Source: Fuscibacter oryzae (GTDB taxonomy: Bacteria; Pseudomonadota; Alphaproteobacteria; Rhodobacterales; Rhodobacteraceae). From it: DNA of 64,000 bases. The notes under the pieces were generated by a model that saw nothing but the letters and a program-made list of their open reading frames with translations, did no database searches and was not told where the DNA came from. This document shows positions 1 through 7,969 of the stretch, in pieces. The position numbers and the translations under genes were made by a program. Within the stretch, counting starts at the first letter, position 1, and every line of letters starts with the position of its first letter. The stretch is from assembly GCF_016765795.1 (NCBI RefSeq), contig NZ_JAESVP010000009.1:62001-126000 (forward strand), given 5' to 3'.

Positions 1-305
1 TGGTTCAACACCTGATCGATGATCACCTTCAGGCCAAGGTCATGCGCCGTGGCAATCAGGTCGTCAAAATCGGCCAGCGTGCCGAACACCGGGTCGACAT
101 TGCGGTAATCCGAAACGTCATAGCCCATGTCCCGCATGGGCGAGGTGAAAAACGGTGACAGCCAGACCGCATCACAGCCCAATTGGGCGATATGCGGCAA
201 CCGGCGAGTGATGCCCTTCAGGTCGCCCACCCCGTCGCCATTGTCATCCTGAAACGACCGGGGATAGACCTGATAGACCACCGCACCACGCCACCAATCA
301 CCCAT
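1..305 (-). CDS. GH13 alpha-glucosidase, N-terminal part (runs off the window)
   Basis: This is the first 101 codons of a glycoside hydrolase family 13 enzyme; the rest lies beyond base 1. The ATG at 305 is preceded by an AAAAGG ribosome site. The protein begins MGDWWRGAVVYQVYPRSF, followed by the DDNGDGVGDLKGI segment typical of bacterial alpha-glucosidases and oligo-1,6-glucosidases. The visible end, VIIDQVLN, is the start of GH13 conserved region I. It probably hydrolyses imported alpha-glucosides in the cytoplasm, as no signal peptide is seen. It is divergent from the MFS gene at 455, with 149 bp between. The family call is firm; the exact substrate cannot be told from this fragment. Confidence 0.9.
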   Translation of the reverse strand, partial: MGDWWRGAVVYQVYPRSFQDDNGDGVGDLKGITRRLPHIAQLGCDAVWLSPFFTSPMRDMGYDVSDYRNVDPVFGTLADFDDLIATAHDLGLKVIIDQVLN

Positions 306-454
306 GCCTGCACCTTTTCCATTTTCTTTCAGGCAGTCTAGCGGGGTTTTCTGCGTTGCAGAACCCGCAATTTTTCAGATTGTTCCCATCACAATATTGC
401 GATTGACCGCCCCGCAGGACGGGCGCAATTTGCGCCACTTGCAGGAGAGATGCC

Positions 455-1699
455 ATGACCGCCGCAGCCCGCGCCCCGCTTGTTACCCCCGTTCTGATCG
501 CCGGATGCCTGATCCTGATGCTGGGCTTTTCGATCCGGGCCAGCTTCGGGATGTTCCAGCTGCCCATCGCGACCGAGTTTCACTGGGCGCGCGCCGATTT
601 CAGTCTGGCCATCGCCATCCAGAACCTGGCCTGGGGTATCGGGCAGCCGATCTTTGGCGCGCTGGCCGAAAAGTTCGGGGATCGCAAGGCGGTGATCCTG
701 GGGGCGATCATGTATGCGGCGGGGCTGGTCGCGTCATCCTTCGCAGTAACGCCGGGGCAGCATTGGCTGCTGGAAATCATCGTTGGCTTTGGCATCGCGG
801 GCACCGGCTTTGGCGTGGTGCTGGCTGTTGTCGGCCGCGCCTCTTCGCCCGAAAACCGCAGCCTTGCCTTGGGCATCGCCACCGCCGCCGGATCTGCCGG
901 GCAGGTATTCGGCGCGCCGCTGGCCGAGATTTTGCTGGGCTATTTCCCGTGGCAGACCGTGTTCCTGATCTTTGCCGGGCTGATCCTGTGCGCCCTGTTC
1001 GCCGTGCCTTTCCTGCGCAGCCCCCATGTCGCCACGCGGGCGGAACTGGAGGAATCGATCGGCACCGTCGTGAAGCGGGCGTTCAAGGATCCATCCTTCA
1101 GCATGATCTTCCTTGGCTTTTTCTCTTGCGGATATCAGCTGGCCTTCATCACCGCCCACTTTCCCGCCTTTGTGACCGAGCGTTGCGGCCCCATCGCGGC
1201 GGGCGGCATTCTGGCCGATCTGGGCATCACCAGCACCTCGGCGCTGGGGGCTATCGCCATTTCGGTCATCGGCATCTTCAACATCGCCGGGTCAATCTTT
1301 GCCGGGGCCTTGGGCAAGCGCTATACCAAGAAATACCTGTTGTCGGGCATCTATGTCGCCCGCACCGTGGCGGCGGCCATCTTCATCAGCCTGCCGATGA
1401 CGCCCGCCACCGTTCTGGTGTTTTCGGCCGTCATGGGCGCACTGTGGCTGGCGACCGTGCCGCTGACCTCGGGCCTTGTCGCGCATATCTACGGGCTGCG
1501 CTACATGGGCACGCTTTATGGCATCGTGTTTTTGTCGCACCAGATCGGCGGGTTTCTGGGGGTCTGGCTGGGCGGCAAGATGTATGACCTGACCGGCGAC
1601 TATACCCTTGTCTGGTGGATCGGCGTGGGGGTTGGTGCCTTTTCGGCCATCGTCCACCTGCCTGTGCGGGAAAAGCCGCTGATGGCGCAACCGGCCTGA
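455..1699 (+). CDS. MFS transporter
   Basis: A 414-residue, very hydrophobic protein with about 12 predicted membrane segments. A GxLAEKFGDRKAV loop after the second segment (about residues 64-80) is the MFS motif A region. The shape resembles the oxalate/formate and monocarboxylate antiporter branch of the MFS, but the substrate is not predictable. SD AGGAGA lies about 6 bases before the ATG. The next gene, also MFS, starts 3 bp after the stop, so the two are almost certainly co-transcribed. The gene is divergent from the alpha-glucosidase, so a role in sugar or organic acid transport is possible but is inference only. Confidence 0.88.
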   Translation: MTAAARAPLVTPVLIAGCLILMLGFSIRASFGMFQLPIATEFHWARADFSLAIAIQNLAWGIGQPIFGALAEKFGDRKAVILGAIMYAAGLVASSFAVTPGQHWLLEIIVGFGIAGTGFGVVLAVVGRASSPENRSLALGIATAAGSAGQVFGAPLAEILLGYFPWQTVFLIFAGLILCALFAVPFLRSPHVATRAELEESIGTVVKRAFKDPSFSMIFLGFFSCGYQLAFITAHFPAFVTERCGPIAAGGILADLGITSTSALGAIAISVIGIFNIAGSIFAGALGKRYTKKYLLSGIYVARTVAAAIFISLPMTPATVLVFSAVMGALWLATVPLTSGLVAHIYGLRYMGTLYGIVFLSHQIGGFLGVWLGGKMYDLTGDYTLVWWIGVGVGAFSAIVHLPVREKPLMAQPA

Positions 1700-1702
1700 C
1701 CC

Positions 1703-2893
1703 ATGAGAACCGGCATCGCCGCCCTTGTTCTGGGCTATGTCCTGTCACAGTTCTACCGCGCCTTTCTGGCGGTGCTGACGCCAGTTCTGGCGCAGGATCT
1801 GGGCGCTACGCCCGAGATGCTGGCCGAAGCCTCGGGCTGGTGGTTTCTGGCCTTTGCCGCGATGCAGCTGCCGGTGGGGGCGGCGCTTGACCGGATCGGG
1901 CCGCGGCTGACCGCGGGCCTGCTACTGGCGGTGGGCGCGCTGGGGGCGGCGATCTTTGCCATGGCCACGGGGGTGGGCATGATAAAGCTGGCCATGGTGC
2001 TGATCGGGGCGGGCTGCGCGCCGGTGCTGATGGCCAGCTATTACATCTTTGCCCGCGTCTTTTCGCCCGCCGTATTTGGCACGTTGGCGGGGGTGGTGAT
2101 CGGCATCGGCAGCCTTGGCAATATCGCCGCCTCGATCCCGCTGTCGGCTGCGGTCGAGGCGATGGGCTGGCGCGCAACTGTTGGCACATTGGCCGCGATC
2201 ACCGCAGCCGTGGCGCTGGCGATTCTGTTTTTGGTGCGCGACCCGGAGCGGCTGCGCCATGAACAGCGCGGATCGGTGCTTGATCTGTTGCGCATTCCCG
2301 CGCTGTGGCCGATCTTCCTGCTGATGTTCGTTTGCTATGCGCCGTCTGCGGGTATCCGGGGCCTGTGGATCGGGCCATGGTATCGCGATGTGTTCGGTGC
2401 GGATGCCAAGGCGATCGCCTGGGTCTCATTGGCAATGGGGCTGGCGATGGTGGCGGGCAACTTTGCCTATGGCCCGATGGAGCGTGTTTTACGCAGCCGC
2501 AAATGGCTGAACTTTGGAGGGAATGCCCTGCTGATGGCCTGCCTGCTGGCCTTGGGCACCATGGCCAATAGGCAGGGGTGGCCCACGGTCGCCCTGCTGA
2601 TGGGCGTGGGCTTTTTCGGGGCGACCTTTCCCATGGTCATGGCCCATGGCCGCGCCTTTCTGCCGACGCATCTGGTGGGGCGCGGGGTTGCGCTGATCAA
2701 CCTGTTCGGCATCGGCTCTGCCGGGTTGATGCAGATGGTGACGGGGCGGATCAACAAGGCGCTGACGCCCCCGGCGGACCTGCTGAATTCAGCCCCAACG
2801 TCGCTGCCCTATACTGCGATCTTCTGGTTTTACGCGGCCCTGGTGGGCGCGGGTTTGCTGATCTACCTGTTCGCGCAGGACCGCACCGACTGA
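1703..2893 (+). CDS. MFS transporter
   Basis: A 396-residue MFS permease with about 12 hydrophobic segments. The motif A-like loop GAALDRIGPRLTAG lies at about residues 58-71. The N-terminus YVLSQFYRAFLAVLTPVLA resembles CynX/NarK-like MFS proteins. It begins 3 bp after the preceding MFS gene and has no promoter space of its own. The two proteins are not close copies of each other. The substrate is unknown. A short interrupted inverted repeat (GCGATTG...CAATCGC, about 2911-2941) follows the gene and could be a weak terminator. Confidence 0.88.
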   Translation: MRTGIAALVLGYVLSQFYRAFLAVLTPVLAQDLGATPEMLAEASGWWFLAFAAMQLPVGAALDRIGPRLTAGLLLAVGALGAAIFAMATGVGMIKLAMVLIGAGCAPVLMASYYIFARVFSPAVFGTLAGVVIGIGSLGNIAASIPLSAAVEAMGWRATVGTLAAITAAVALAILFLVRDPERLRHEQRGSVLDLLRIPALWPIFLLMFVCYAPSAGIRGLWIGPWYRDVFGADAKAIAWVSLAMGLAMVAGNFAYGPMERVLRSRKWLNFGGNALLMACLLALGTMANRQGWPTVALLMGVGFFGATFPMVMAHGRAFLPTHLVGRGVALINLFGIGSAGLMQMVTGRINKALTPPADLLNSAPTSLPYTAIFWFYAALVGAGLLIYLFAQDRTD

Positions 2894-2951
2894 CCGGCTT
2901 TCGCGCGGACGGCGATTGCGCTAGGCAAGGACAGCCAATCGCGGAACCCCC

Positions 2952-3995
2952 ATGCCGAACGCCGATCAGATCGAGGTGATTGCCCCCAACCTCAAGCGCC
3001 GCCTGTCGGGCGTCACCGCCACCGTGGTGCGGTTGATCCCGATTCAAGCGCTCCAGATCGGCATTGTCACCACCGGGCCGGGCCTGCCGCCCGACCTGCC
3101 CCACATTCCGCTGACCGCCTGCCTGACCCTGCCGCGCCGCCGCTGGCGGGTCTGGCACGCGCGGCGCAATACCGAAATGGCGCTTGGCCTGATCCTGCGC
3201 CACATCTTTCGCCGCCGCTTGCGGATGATGTTCACCTCTGCCGCGCAGCGCCACCACAAAGGGTTCACCCGCTGGCTGATCCGTCAGATGGAGCTGGTGG
3301 TGGCCACCTCAGACAAGGCAAAGGGCTATCTGCAGGTGCCCGCGACCGTGGTGATGCACGGCGTCGATTGCGAGACCTTTCAGCCTGCGGCCGACAAGTC
3401 TGCCCTGCGCCGCACGCTTAACTTGCCCGAAGATGCCCTGCTGATCGGCTGCTTTGGCCGGGTGCGGGCGCAAAAGGGGGTGGATCTGTTGGTCGATACC
3501 GCCTGCGCCCTGCTGCCTGCGCGCCCGAAGGCGATTGTGATCTTCACCGGCCTGATCACCGACGACAACCGCGGCTTTCACGCCGACCAACTGGCGAAAC
3601 TGCGCGCGGCGGGGATTGAAGACCGGGTTCGCTTTCTCGGCGAAATTCCGTGGGATCAGGTTGTCCGCCACTATCAGGCGCTGGACCTGTTCACCGCCCC
3701 CGCCCGCTGGGAAGGCTTTGGCCTGACCCCCTTGGAGGCGATGGCCGCAGGTGTGCCCGTGGTCGCCACCCGCGTCGGCGCGTTTGAAACCCTGATCACC
3801 CCCGAAACTGGCACCCTGATTGCGCCCGATGACGGCCCCGCCCTGACCGAAGCAATCCGCGACTGGATCGACAGCCCCACCCGCCTTGCGGCAGGGGCCA
3901 CCGCCGCCCGCGCCCATGTGCTGGCCCATCACCGGATAGAGGATGAGGCGGCCACCCTCGTCGCCCTTTACCGCGACCTGCTGGCCCGGCCATGA
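2952..3995 (+). CDS. GT4 glycosyltransferase, LpcC-like (LPS core)
   Basis: A 347-residue GT-B fold glycosyltransferase of family GT4. The N-terminal half carries RRLSGVTATVVRLIP, which I recognise from LpcC-type LPS-core mannosyltransferases of alphaproteobacteria. The C-terminal half has the nucleotide-sugar site: GCFGRVRAQKG at about 167-177 and the EX7E-type motif EGFGLTPLEAMAAGVPVVAT at about 251-270. No signal peptide or membrane span is seen, so it should act at the cytoplasmic face of the inner membrane. Its stop overlaps the next gene start by 4 bp (ATGA), so the two are translationally coupled. Donor and acceptor are inferred from family resemblance only. Confidence 0.85.
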   Translation: MPNADQIEVIAPNLKRRLSGVTATVVRLIPIQALQIGIVTTGPGLPPDLPHIPLTACLTLPRRRWRVWHARRNTEMALGLILRHIFRRRLRMMFTSAAQRHHKGFTRWLIRQMELVVATSDKAKGYLQVPATVVMHGVDCETFQPAADKSALRRTLNLPEDALLIGCFGRVRAQKGVDLLVDTACALLPARPKAIVIFTGLITDDNRGFHADQLAKLRAAGIEDRVRFLGEIPWDQVVRHYQALDLFTAPARWEGFGLTPLEAMAAGVPVVATRVGAFETLITPETGTLIAPDDGPALTEAIRDWIDSPTRLAAGATAARAHVLAHHRIEDEAATLVALYRDLLARP

Positions 3996-4615
3996 ACCGC
4001 CTGCGTTTCCTGCTGGCCCGCACCCTGCGGGATGAGGGCACGCTGCAACGCCTGTCGGTGCCGGAATCCGAGGTGATGGCGCAACTGGCGGGGAAATCGG
4101 TTGCCCTGATCGGCAATGCCCGCAGTCTTGCCGAAGGCCAGCGCGGCGCAGAGATTGACGCCGCCGATCTGGTCATTCGCATCAACCGCGCGCCGATGCC
4201 CAGCGCTGTCAGCCACGGCACCCGCACCGATATTCTGGCACTGGCCACCTCAATCCCGCAGGCCGACCTTGACCGCCTTGGCCCGGCCCGCGTGCTGTGG
4301 ATGAGCCACAAAAGGAAACGCCTGCCTTTTGCCATTGCTGCCAGCCCCGGCTTTCATCTGCCCGAACTAAGCCATTTCAACCGCTTGAAGGCCGAACTGG
4401 GTGCCCCGCCCACCACCGGCCTGATGCTGATCGACCTTTTGTCACGCAGCCACGCGCGCGAGATCAGGCTCTACGGGTTCGACTTCTTCACCACCCTTTC
4501 CCTGTCTGGCCGCCGCACCGCCGAACAGGTGCCGCATGACTTTGCGGCCGAGCGCGCCTTTGTTCAGGCGCTCATGGCGCGCGACCATCGCTTTGCCCAG
4601 ATTGCCGCGACCTAG
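3992..4615 (+). CDS. GT29-like (sialyltransferase-fold) glycosyltransferase
   Basis: A 207-residue protein with features of the GT29 family. VALIGNARSLAEG followed by IDAADLVIRINRAP (about 33-68) looks like sialylmotif L. PPTTGLMLIDLL followed by IRLYGFDFF (about 138-163) looks like sialylmotif S. GT29 enzymes transfer sialic acid or a related nonulosonic acid from a CMP-sugar. Bacterial versions occur in alphaproteobacterial surface-glycan loci, but their true donor is mostly unknown. The start ATG overlaps the stop of the LpcC-like gene, suggesting that both act on the same LPS core. No CMP-sugar synthase gene lies in this window. The fold assignment is fairly secure; the donor is not. Confidence 0.75.
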   Translation: MNRLRFLLARTLRDEGTLQRLSVPESEVMAQLAGKSVALIGNARSLAEGQRGAEIDAADLVIRINRAPMPSAVSHGTRTDILALATSIPQADLDRLGPARVLWMSHKRKRLPFAIAASPGFHLPELSHFNRLKAELGAPPTTGLMLIDLLSRSHAREIRLYGFDFFTTLSLSGRRTAEQVPHDFAAERAFVQALMARDHRFAQIAAT

Positions 4616-4654
4616 AATCCGCTTTCCCCCCAGCCCCCTATGCGCTAACAGGCC

Positions 4655-4677
4655 CCGTTCCTGACGGTCAGGAACGG
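4655..4677 (+). promoter_or_regulatory. Perfect hairpin just before the asd ribosome site
   Basis: CCGTTCCTGA, a 3-base loop, then TCAGGAACGG form a perfect 10-bp stem that ends 2-3 bases before the AAGGAG ribosome site of asd (4680-4685). No T-run follows, so it is not a typical intrinsic terminator of the glycosyltransferase pair. It could be an operator palindrome or an RNA structure affecting asd translation. Its function is unknown. Confidence 0.5.
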
Positions 4678-4693
4678 TTAAGGAGAGACCCCG

Positions 4694-5716
4694 ATGGGCT
4701 ATAAGGTCGTCGTCGCGGGTGCCACGGGCAACGTGGGCCGCGAAATGCTGAACATCCTCGCCGAGCGCGAGTTCCCGGTGGACGAGATTGCTGCGCTGGC
4801 ATCGCGCAAATCCTTGGGCACTGAAGTCAGCTTTGGCGACAAGACTCTCAAGACCAAAGACCTCGACACTTTCGATTTCACCGGCTGGGACATTGCGCTG
4901 TTCGCCGTGGGGTCGGATGCGACCAAGGTTTACGCGCCCAAGGCCGCTGCAGCGGGCTGCGTGGTGATCGATAACTCGTCGCTCTACCGCTATGACCCGC
5001 AGGTTCCGCTGGTCGTGCCAGAGGTGAATGCCGAGGCCGTCGATGGCTACAAGGCCAAGAACATCATCGCCAACCCCAACTGCTCGACCGCGCAGATGGT
5101 CGTGGCGCTGAAGCCGCTGCATGACCGCGCCCGCATCAAGCGCGTGGTGGTGGCGACCTATCAGTCGGTGTCCGGCGCCGGCAAGGAAGGCATTGACGAG
5201 CTGTGGGACCAGACCAAGGGTCTTTATGTCCCCGGTCAGGAAGTGGCCCCGAAAAAGTTCTCCAAGCAGATCGCCTTCAACGTGATTCCGCATATCGACG
5301 TTTTCCTGGACGATGGTTCGACCAAGGAAGAATGGAAGATGGTGGCCGAAACGAAAAAGATCCTTGATCCCAAGATCAAGGTCACGGCCACTTGCGTGCG
5401 CGTGCCGGTTTTCGTCGGCCATTCCGAAGCGATCAACATCGAGTTCGAAGAGCCGCTGGACTGGCAAGAGGCGCAAGACATTCTGCGCGAGGCCCCGGGT
5501 GTCATGCTGGTCGACAAGCGTGAGGCCGGTGGCTATGTCACCCCGGTCGAATGCGTGGGCGACTATGCCACCTTCGTCAGCCGCGTCCGTCAGGACAGCA
5601 CCATCGACAACGGAATCTCGCTGTGGTGCGTGTCGGATAACCTGCGCAAAGGCGCAGCCCTGAACGCGGTGCAGATCGCCGAAGTGCTGGGCAACCGCTG
5701 CCTGAAAAAGGGCTGA
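4694..5716 (+). CDS. asd: Aspartate-semialdehyde dehydrogenase
   Basis: A 340-residue enzyme reducing aspartyl-4-phosphate to aspartate semialdehyde with NADPH. It is the branch point to diaminopimelate/lysine, threonine and methionine. The NADP-binding GATGNVGRE lies at residues 9-17, the catalytic cysteine of NPNCSTAQM is C130, and HSEAINIEFEEP carries the conserved substrate-site residues. The length fits the family. SD AAGGAG sits 8 bases before the ATG. It is monocistronic here, with a hairpin in front and a strong intrinsic terminator behind. dapB, the second enzyme after the branch to lysine, is at 33.4 kb. Confidence 0.98.
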   Translation: MGYKVVVAGATGNVGREMLNILAEREFPVDEIAALASRKSLGTEVSFGDKTLKTKDLDTFDFTGWDIALFAVGSDATKVYAPKAAAAGCVVIDNSSLYRYDPQVPLVVPEVNAEAVDGYKAKNIIANPNCSTAQMVVALKPLHDRARIKRVVVATYQSVSGAGKEGIDELWDQTKGLYVPGQEVAPKKFSKQIAFNVIPHIDVFLDDGSTKEEWKMVAETKKILDPKIKVTATCVRVPVFVGHSEAINIEFEEPLDWQEAQDILREAPGVMLVDKREAGGYVTPVECVGDYATFVSRVRQDSTIDNGISLWCVSDNLRKGAALNAVQIAEVLGNRCLKKG

Positions 5717-5734
5717 TCCACCGCTGATAGTTTC

Positions 5735-5768
5735 AAAGCGCCCCCGGCCTTCGGGGGCGTTTTCTTTT
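5735..5768 (+). terminator. Intrinsic terminator of asd
   Basis: AAAGCGCCCCCG, loop GCCTT, then CGGGGGCGTTT form a 12-bp stem with one G-T pair, followed by a T-rich tail (TTTTCTTTT). It starts 19 bp after the asd stop. Confidence 0.92.
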
Positions 5769-5829
5769 GTGCCAGTGTAGTGAGATCAAGAACCCACCCG
5801 GATGCGCCTCGCGCCTCGCACTATCCGGC

Positions 5830-6126
5830 TTAAACCCGCGCCCGCGCCTCTTCTGCTTCGCCGCGCTGGCCCAACGCCTCATGCGCTTCTGCCAGCATGG
5901 CCCAGGCCAACGCATCCTCTGGGTTATGCGCGGTCAGACGGCACATCAGCGTCACCGCCACAGCCGGATTGCCGCGTTGCAGGCTGTCGCGCGCCTCGGT
6001 CAGCAGGGCATCTTCGCCCTCATCCTCGCTGTCGTCATAGCTTTGCACCGGCTCGGCAGCCATAGCCATCGGGCCTGAAAACAACCCTGCGATAATCAAC
6101 GCCAGAGAGGCAAAAAGGTGGTGCAT
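5830..6126 (-). CDS. Small secreted TPR-like protein
   Basis: A 98-residue protein. I chose the ATG at 6126, which has GGAG 8-10 bases upstream, over an in-frame GTG at 6147 that has none. Residues 1-24 form a signal peptide (MHHLFASLALIIAGLFSG, ending AMA-A). An acidic stretch (YDDSEDEGEDALL) follows. The C-terminal half, AVTLMCRLTAHNPEDALAWA and AEAHEALGQ, reads like one tetratricopeptide repeat pair. It is probably periplasmic. It converges on asd and shares its terminator region. No specific function can be given. Confidence 0.7.
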   Translation of the reverse strand: MHHLFASLALIIAGLFSGPMAMAAEPVQSYDDSEDEGEDALLTEARDSLQRGNPAVAVTLMCRLTAHNPEDALAWAMLAEAHEALGQRGEAEEARARV

Positions 6127-6356
6127 CGGTCCCGCTCCGTTCAACACAGTTACCCTACGCCGGTTAGACCGGGCCGGGGCCGCACCATTGCGTGATCGCG
6201 CAACGCCCGGCTATTGCCCGCCATTTGACAGCCCCGCAGGGCAGAACAAGGGCGGCCACATGACCGACTGGCGGCAGATGACCCCGGTTCCAGCACCCTA
6301 CTTGCCTGCCGCCGCGCGCACCGTCGCTCTGCCCCCTAACAGTGAAAGGACCAGTC

Positions 6357-7462
6357 ATGCGCTTTCTTGCCTTGCTCACCCTCCTCGCATCGCCCGCCGT
6401 TGGCGATACTTTGGCCGCCAACGGCCATATCACGCAGGTCACGGTGTATGATGAGGGCGCGCAGGTCACCCGCGATGTGGTCTTTACCGCTGCCCCGGGC
6501 CGTCATCGGGTGGTCATCGCCGACCTTCCGGCCCAGATCGATGCCAGGCCGATCCGGCTGTCCGCCTCTCACGGTGTCAGCATCGGGGCCTGGTCGCTGC
6601 ACACCGACCGCCTGTCCCTTCCCGCAGACATCATGACCCCGGCCCAGACCGTCGCAGCGGCGTTCTGGCCGCTAAACAGGCCGCATTGGCCGCCCGCGCC
6701 GAGGCTGCGCAGGCCGCCCCTTCGCCCCTCTACCCAGAGCTTCGCCGCCTGTTCGACCCCGAAGAAAGCGCGAAAGAGCGTATGGCCGCAGGTGCGATTG
6801 ACGAAGCCACCCCGGTGTCTGAACCCATAATCGTGCAGCCCACAATGCAGGGCGATCTGGTCATCTATACCTACCCCGATCCGGTCGATGTTGCCTCTGG
6901 TGCTGAAAACCTCCGCCTTGCCTTTGGCCAGATCACAACCGAACCGCAGGTGCAGGCCAATGCCGTGCCGCGCCAGGATGCGACGGCCTTCGTCGTCGCC
7001 CGTTTTGTCAATCCTTCGCCGGAAATCCTGCTGCCCGGTCAGGCCTTGTTGCTGCGCGACGGCAATCTGGTGGGGTCGGTCTGGCTGGGCAAACTTGCCC
7101 CGGCGCCGAAACCTCCATCGGTTTTGGCGCAATCGAGGGGCTGCTGCTGACCCGCGACATGCCCACCCGCAACGAAGGCGACCGTGGCCTCCTGTCTTCC
7201 GATACCGAGCGGACCGAGACGGCGGTGCTGAAGATCAGGAATCTGACGCAGGAAAGCTGGCCGATCCACCTTCTGGATCAGGTGCCCTATTCCGAACAAG
7301 CGGATTTGCAGATCACCCTTCACCGCCGATCCTGCCCCCAGCACGACCAATGTTGACGGGCAGCACGGCATCCTTGCGTGGGATTTCACCCTGCCACCCG
7401 GCGAAGAAACCGCCGTCACCCTGCAAACCTGCCTGCGCTGGCCCGCTGAACAATCGGTGTAA
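6357..7462 (+). pseudogene. Broken MuiA-family (DUF4140/DUF4139) gene
   Basis: Remnant of a mucoidy-inhibitor-A-like gene. The ATG at 6357 follows GAAAGGA and opens a signal peptide and the DUF4140 domain (ITQVTVYDEGAQVTRDV). The frame then changes at about 6660, 7100 and 7320; pieces of the same protein continue in three frames to a TAA at 7460-7462. The later pieces are clearly DUF4139: GDLVIYTYPDPV, then LLLTRDMPTRNEGDRG, then NVDGQHGILAWDF. The coiled-coil region is cut short (AARAEAAQAA runs straight into PSPLYPELRR). About 150-200 residues seem to be missing compared with the usual 500-550. Each shift can be followed by eye; an assembly error could explain single shifts but not the deletion. 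Confidence 0.85.
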
Positions 7463-7969
7463 TAAGCGAAAGGCAGACCTTCTGTCTCTGCCAGCCGTGA
7501 TCGCAAAGTCACTAAGCGATGCGGGCCTTGGTCAAAGGCGGCCACATGCCCCGACCACCTTGCCCCAGACAACAAGGCGCACGGCCCAGCGCACCATTGA
7601 CCCTTGCACCATTGCCCCCTGCACCCTTCGGCGAAGCCGTTACACTTGCCGGGCGGTTGGCATGATGTTTGATGCCCTTGCTTTCAGCGTGATGTTTTCG
7701 GGCCAAGTGCTTCAGATCAACGCTTTCAGAGGCCAGGGGATTTTTGGGTGGCACATCATGGGCGGCGCTTGTCTGCTATGGGTCTGGCGCCAGACCTCTG
7801 CTGCCAGGTGCTTTTGCCGCAGTCAATTTCGCCGACTCCCCGGTCACAAAGTCCCGCAGGGCCGCAGCCATATCCGACCCGCAACCCTGCATTGCCATCT
7901 TCAGTGCGGCTTGCCGACGAGCGCCCCGCCCTCAACACCCTCGCAACGATCCGCAACCCTGCGCCGCCC
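7463..7969. other. 507-bp stretch without a supported gene
   Basis: Both flanking reading frames end here: the MuiA remnant on + and the sulfotransferase gene on -. I see no convincing family motif in any frame. It contains a perfect 16-bp palindrome, GGTCTGGCGCCAGACC, at 7781-7796. There is also a 40-codon minus-strand ORF, 7776-7898 (MAMQGCGSDMAAALRDF...), with normal codon use but no recognisable homology. This may be further decayed sequence downstream of the pseudogene. Confidence 0.6.

Noticed and set aside
7039-7575. 178-codon minus-strand frame over the DUF4139 remnant
   Set aside because: The plus strand carries recognisable DUF4139 pieces in several frames; the minus frame shows no family motif.
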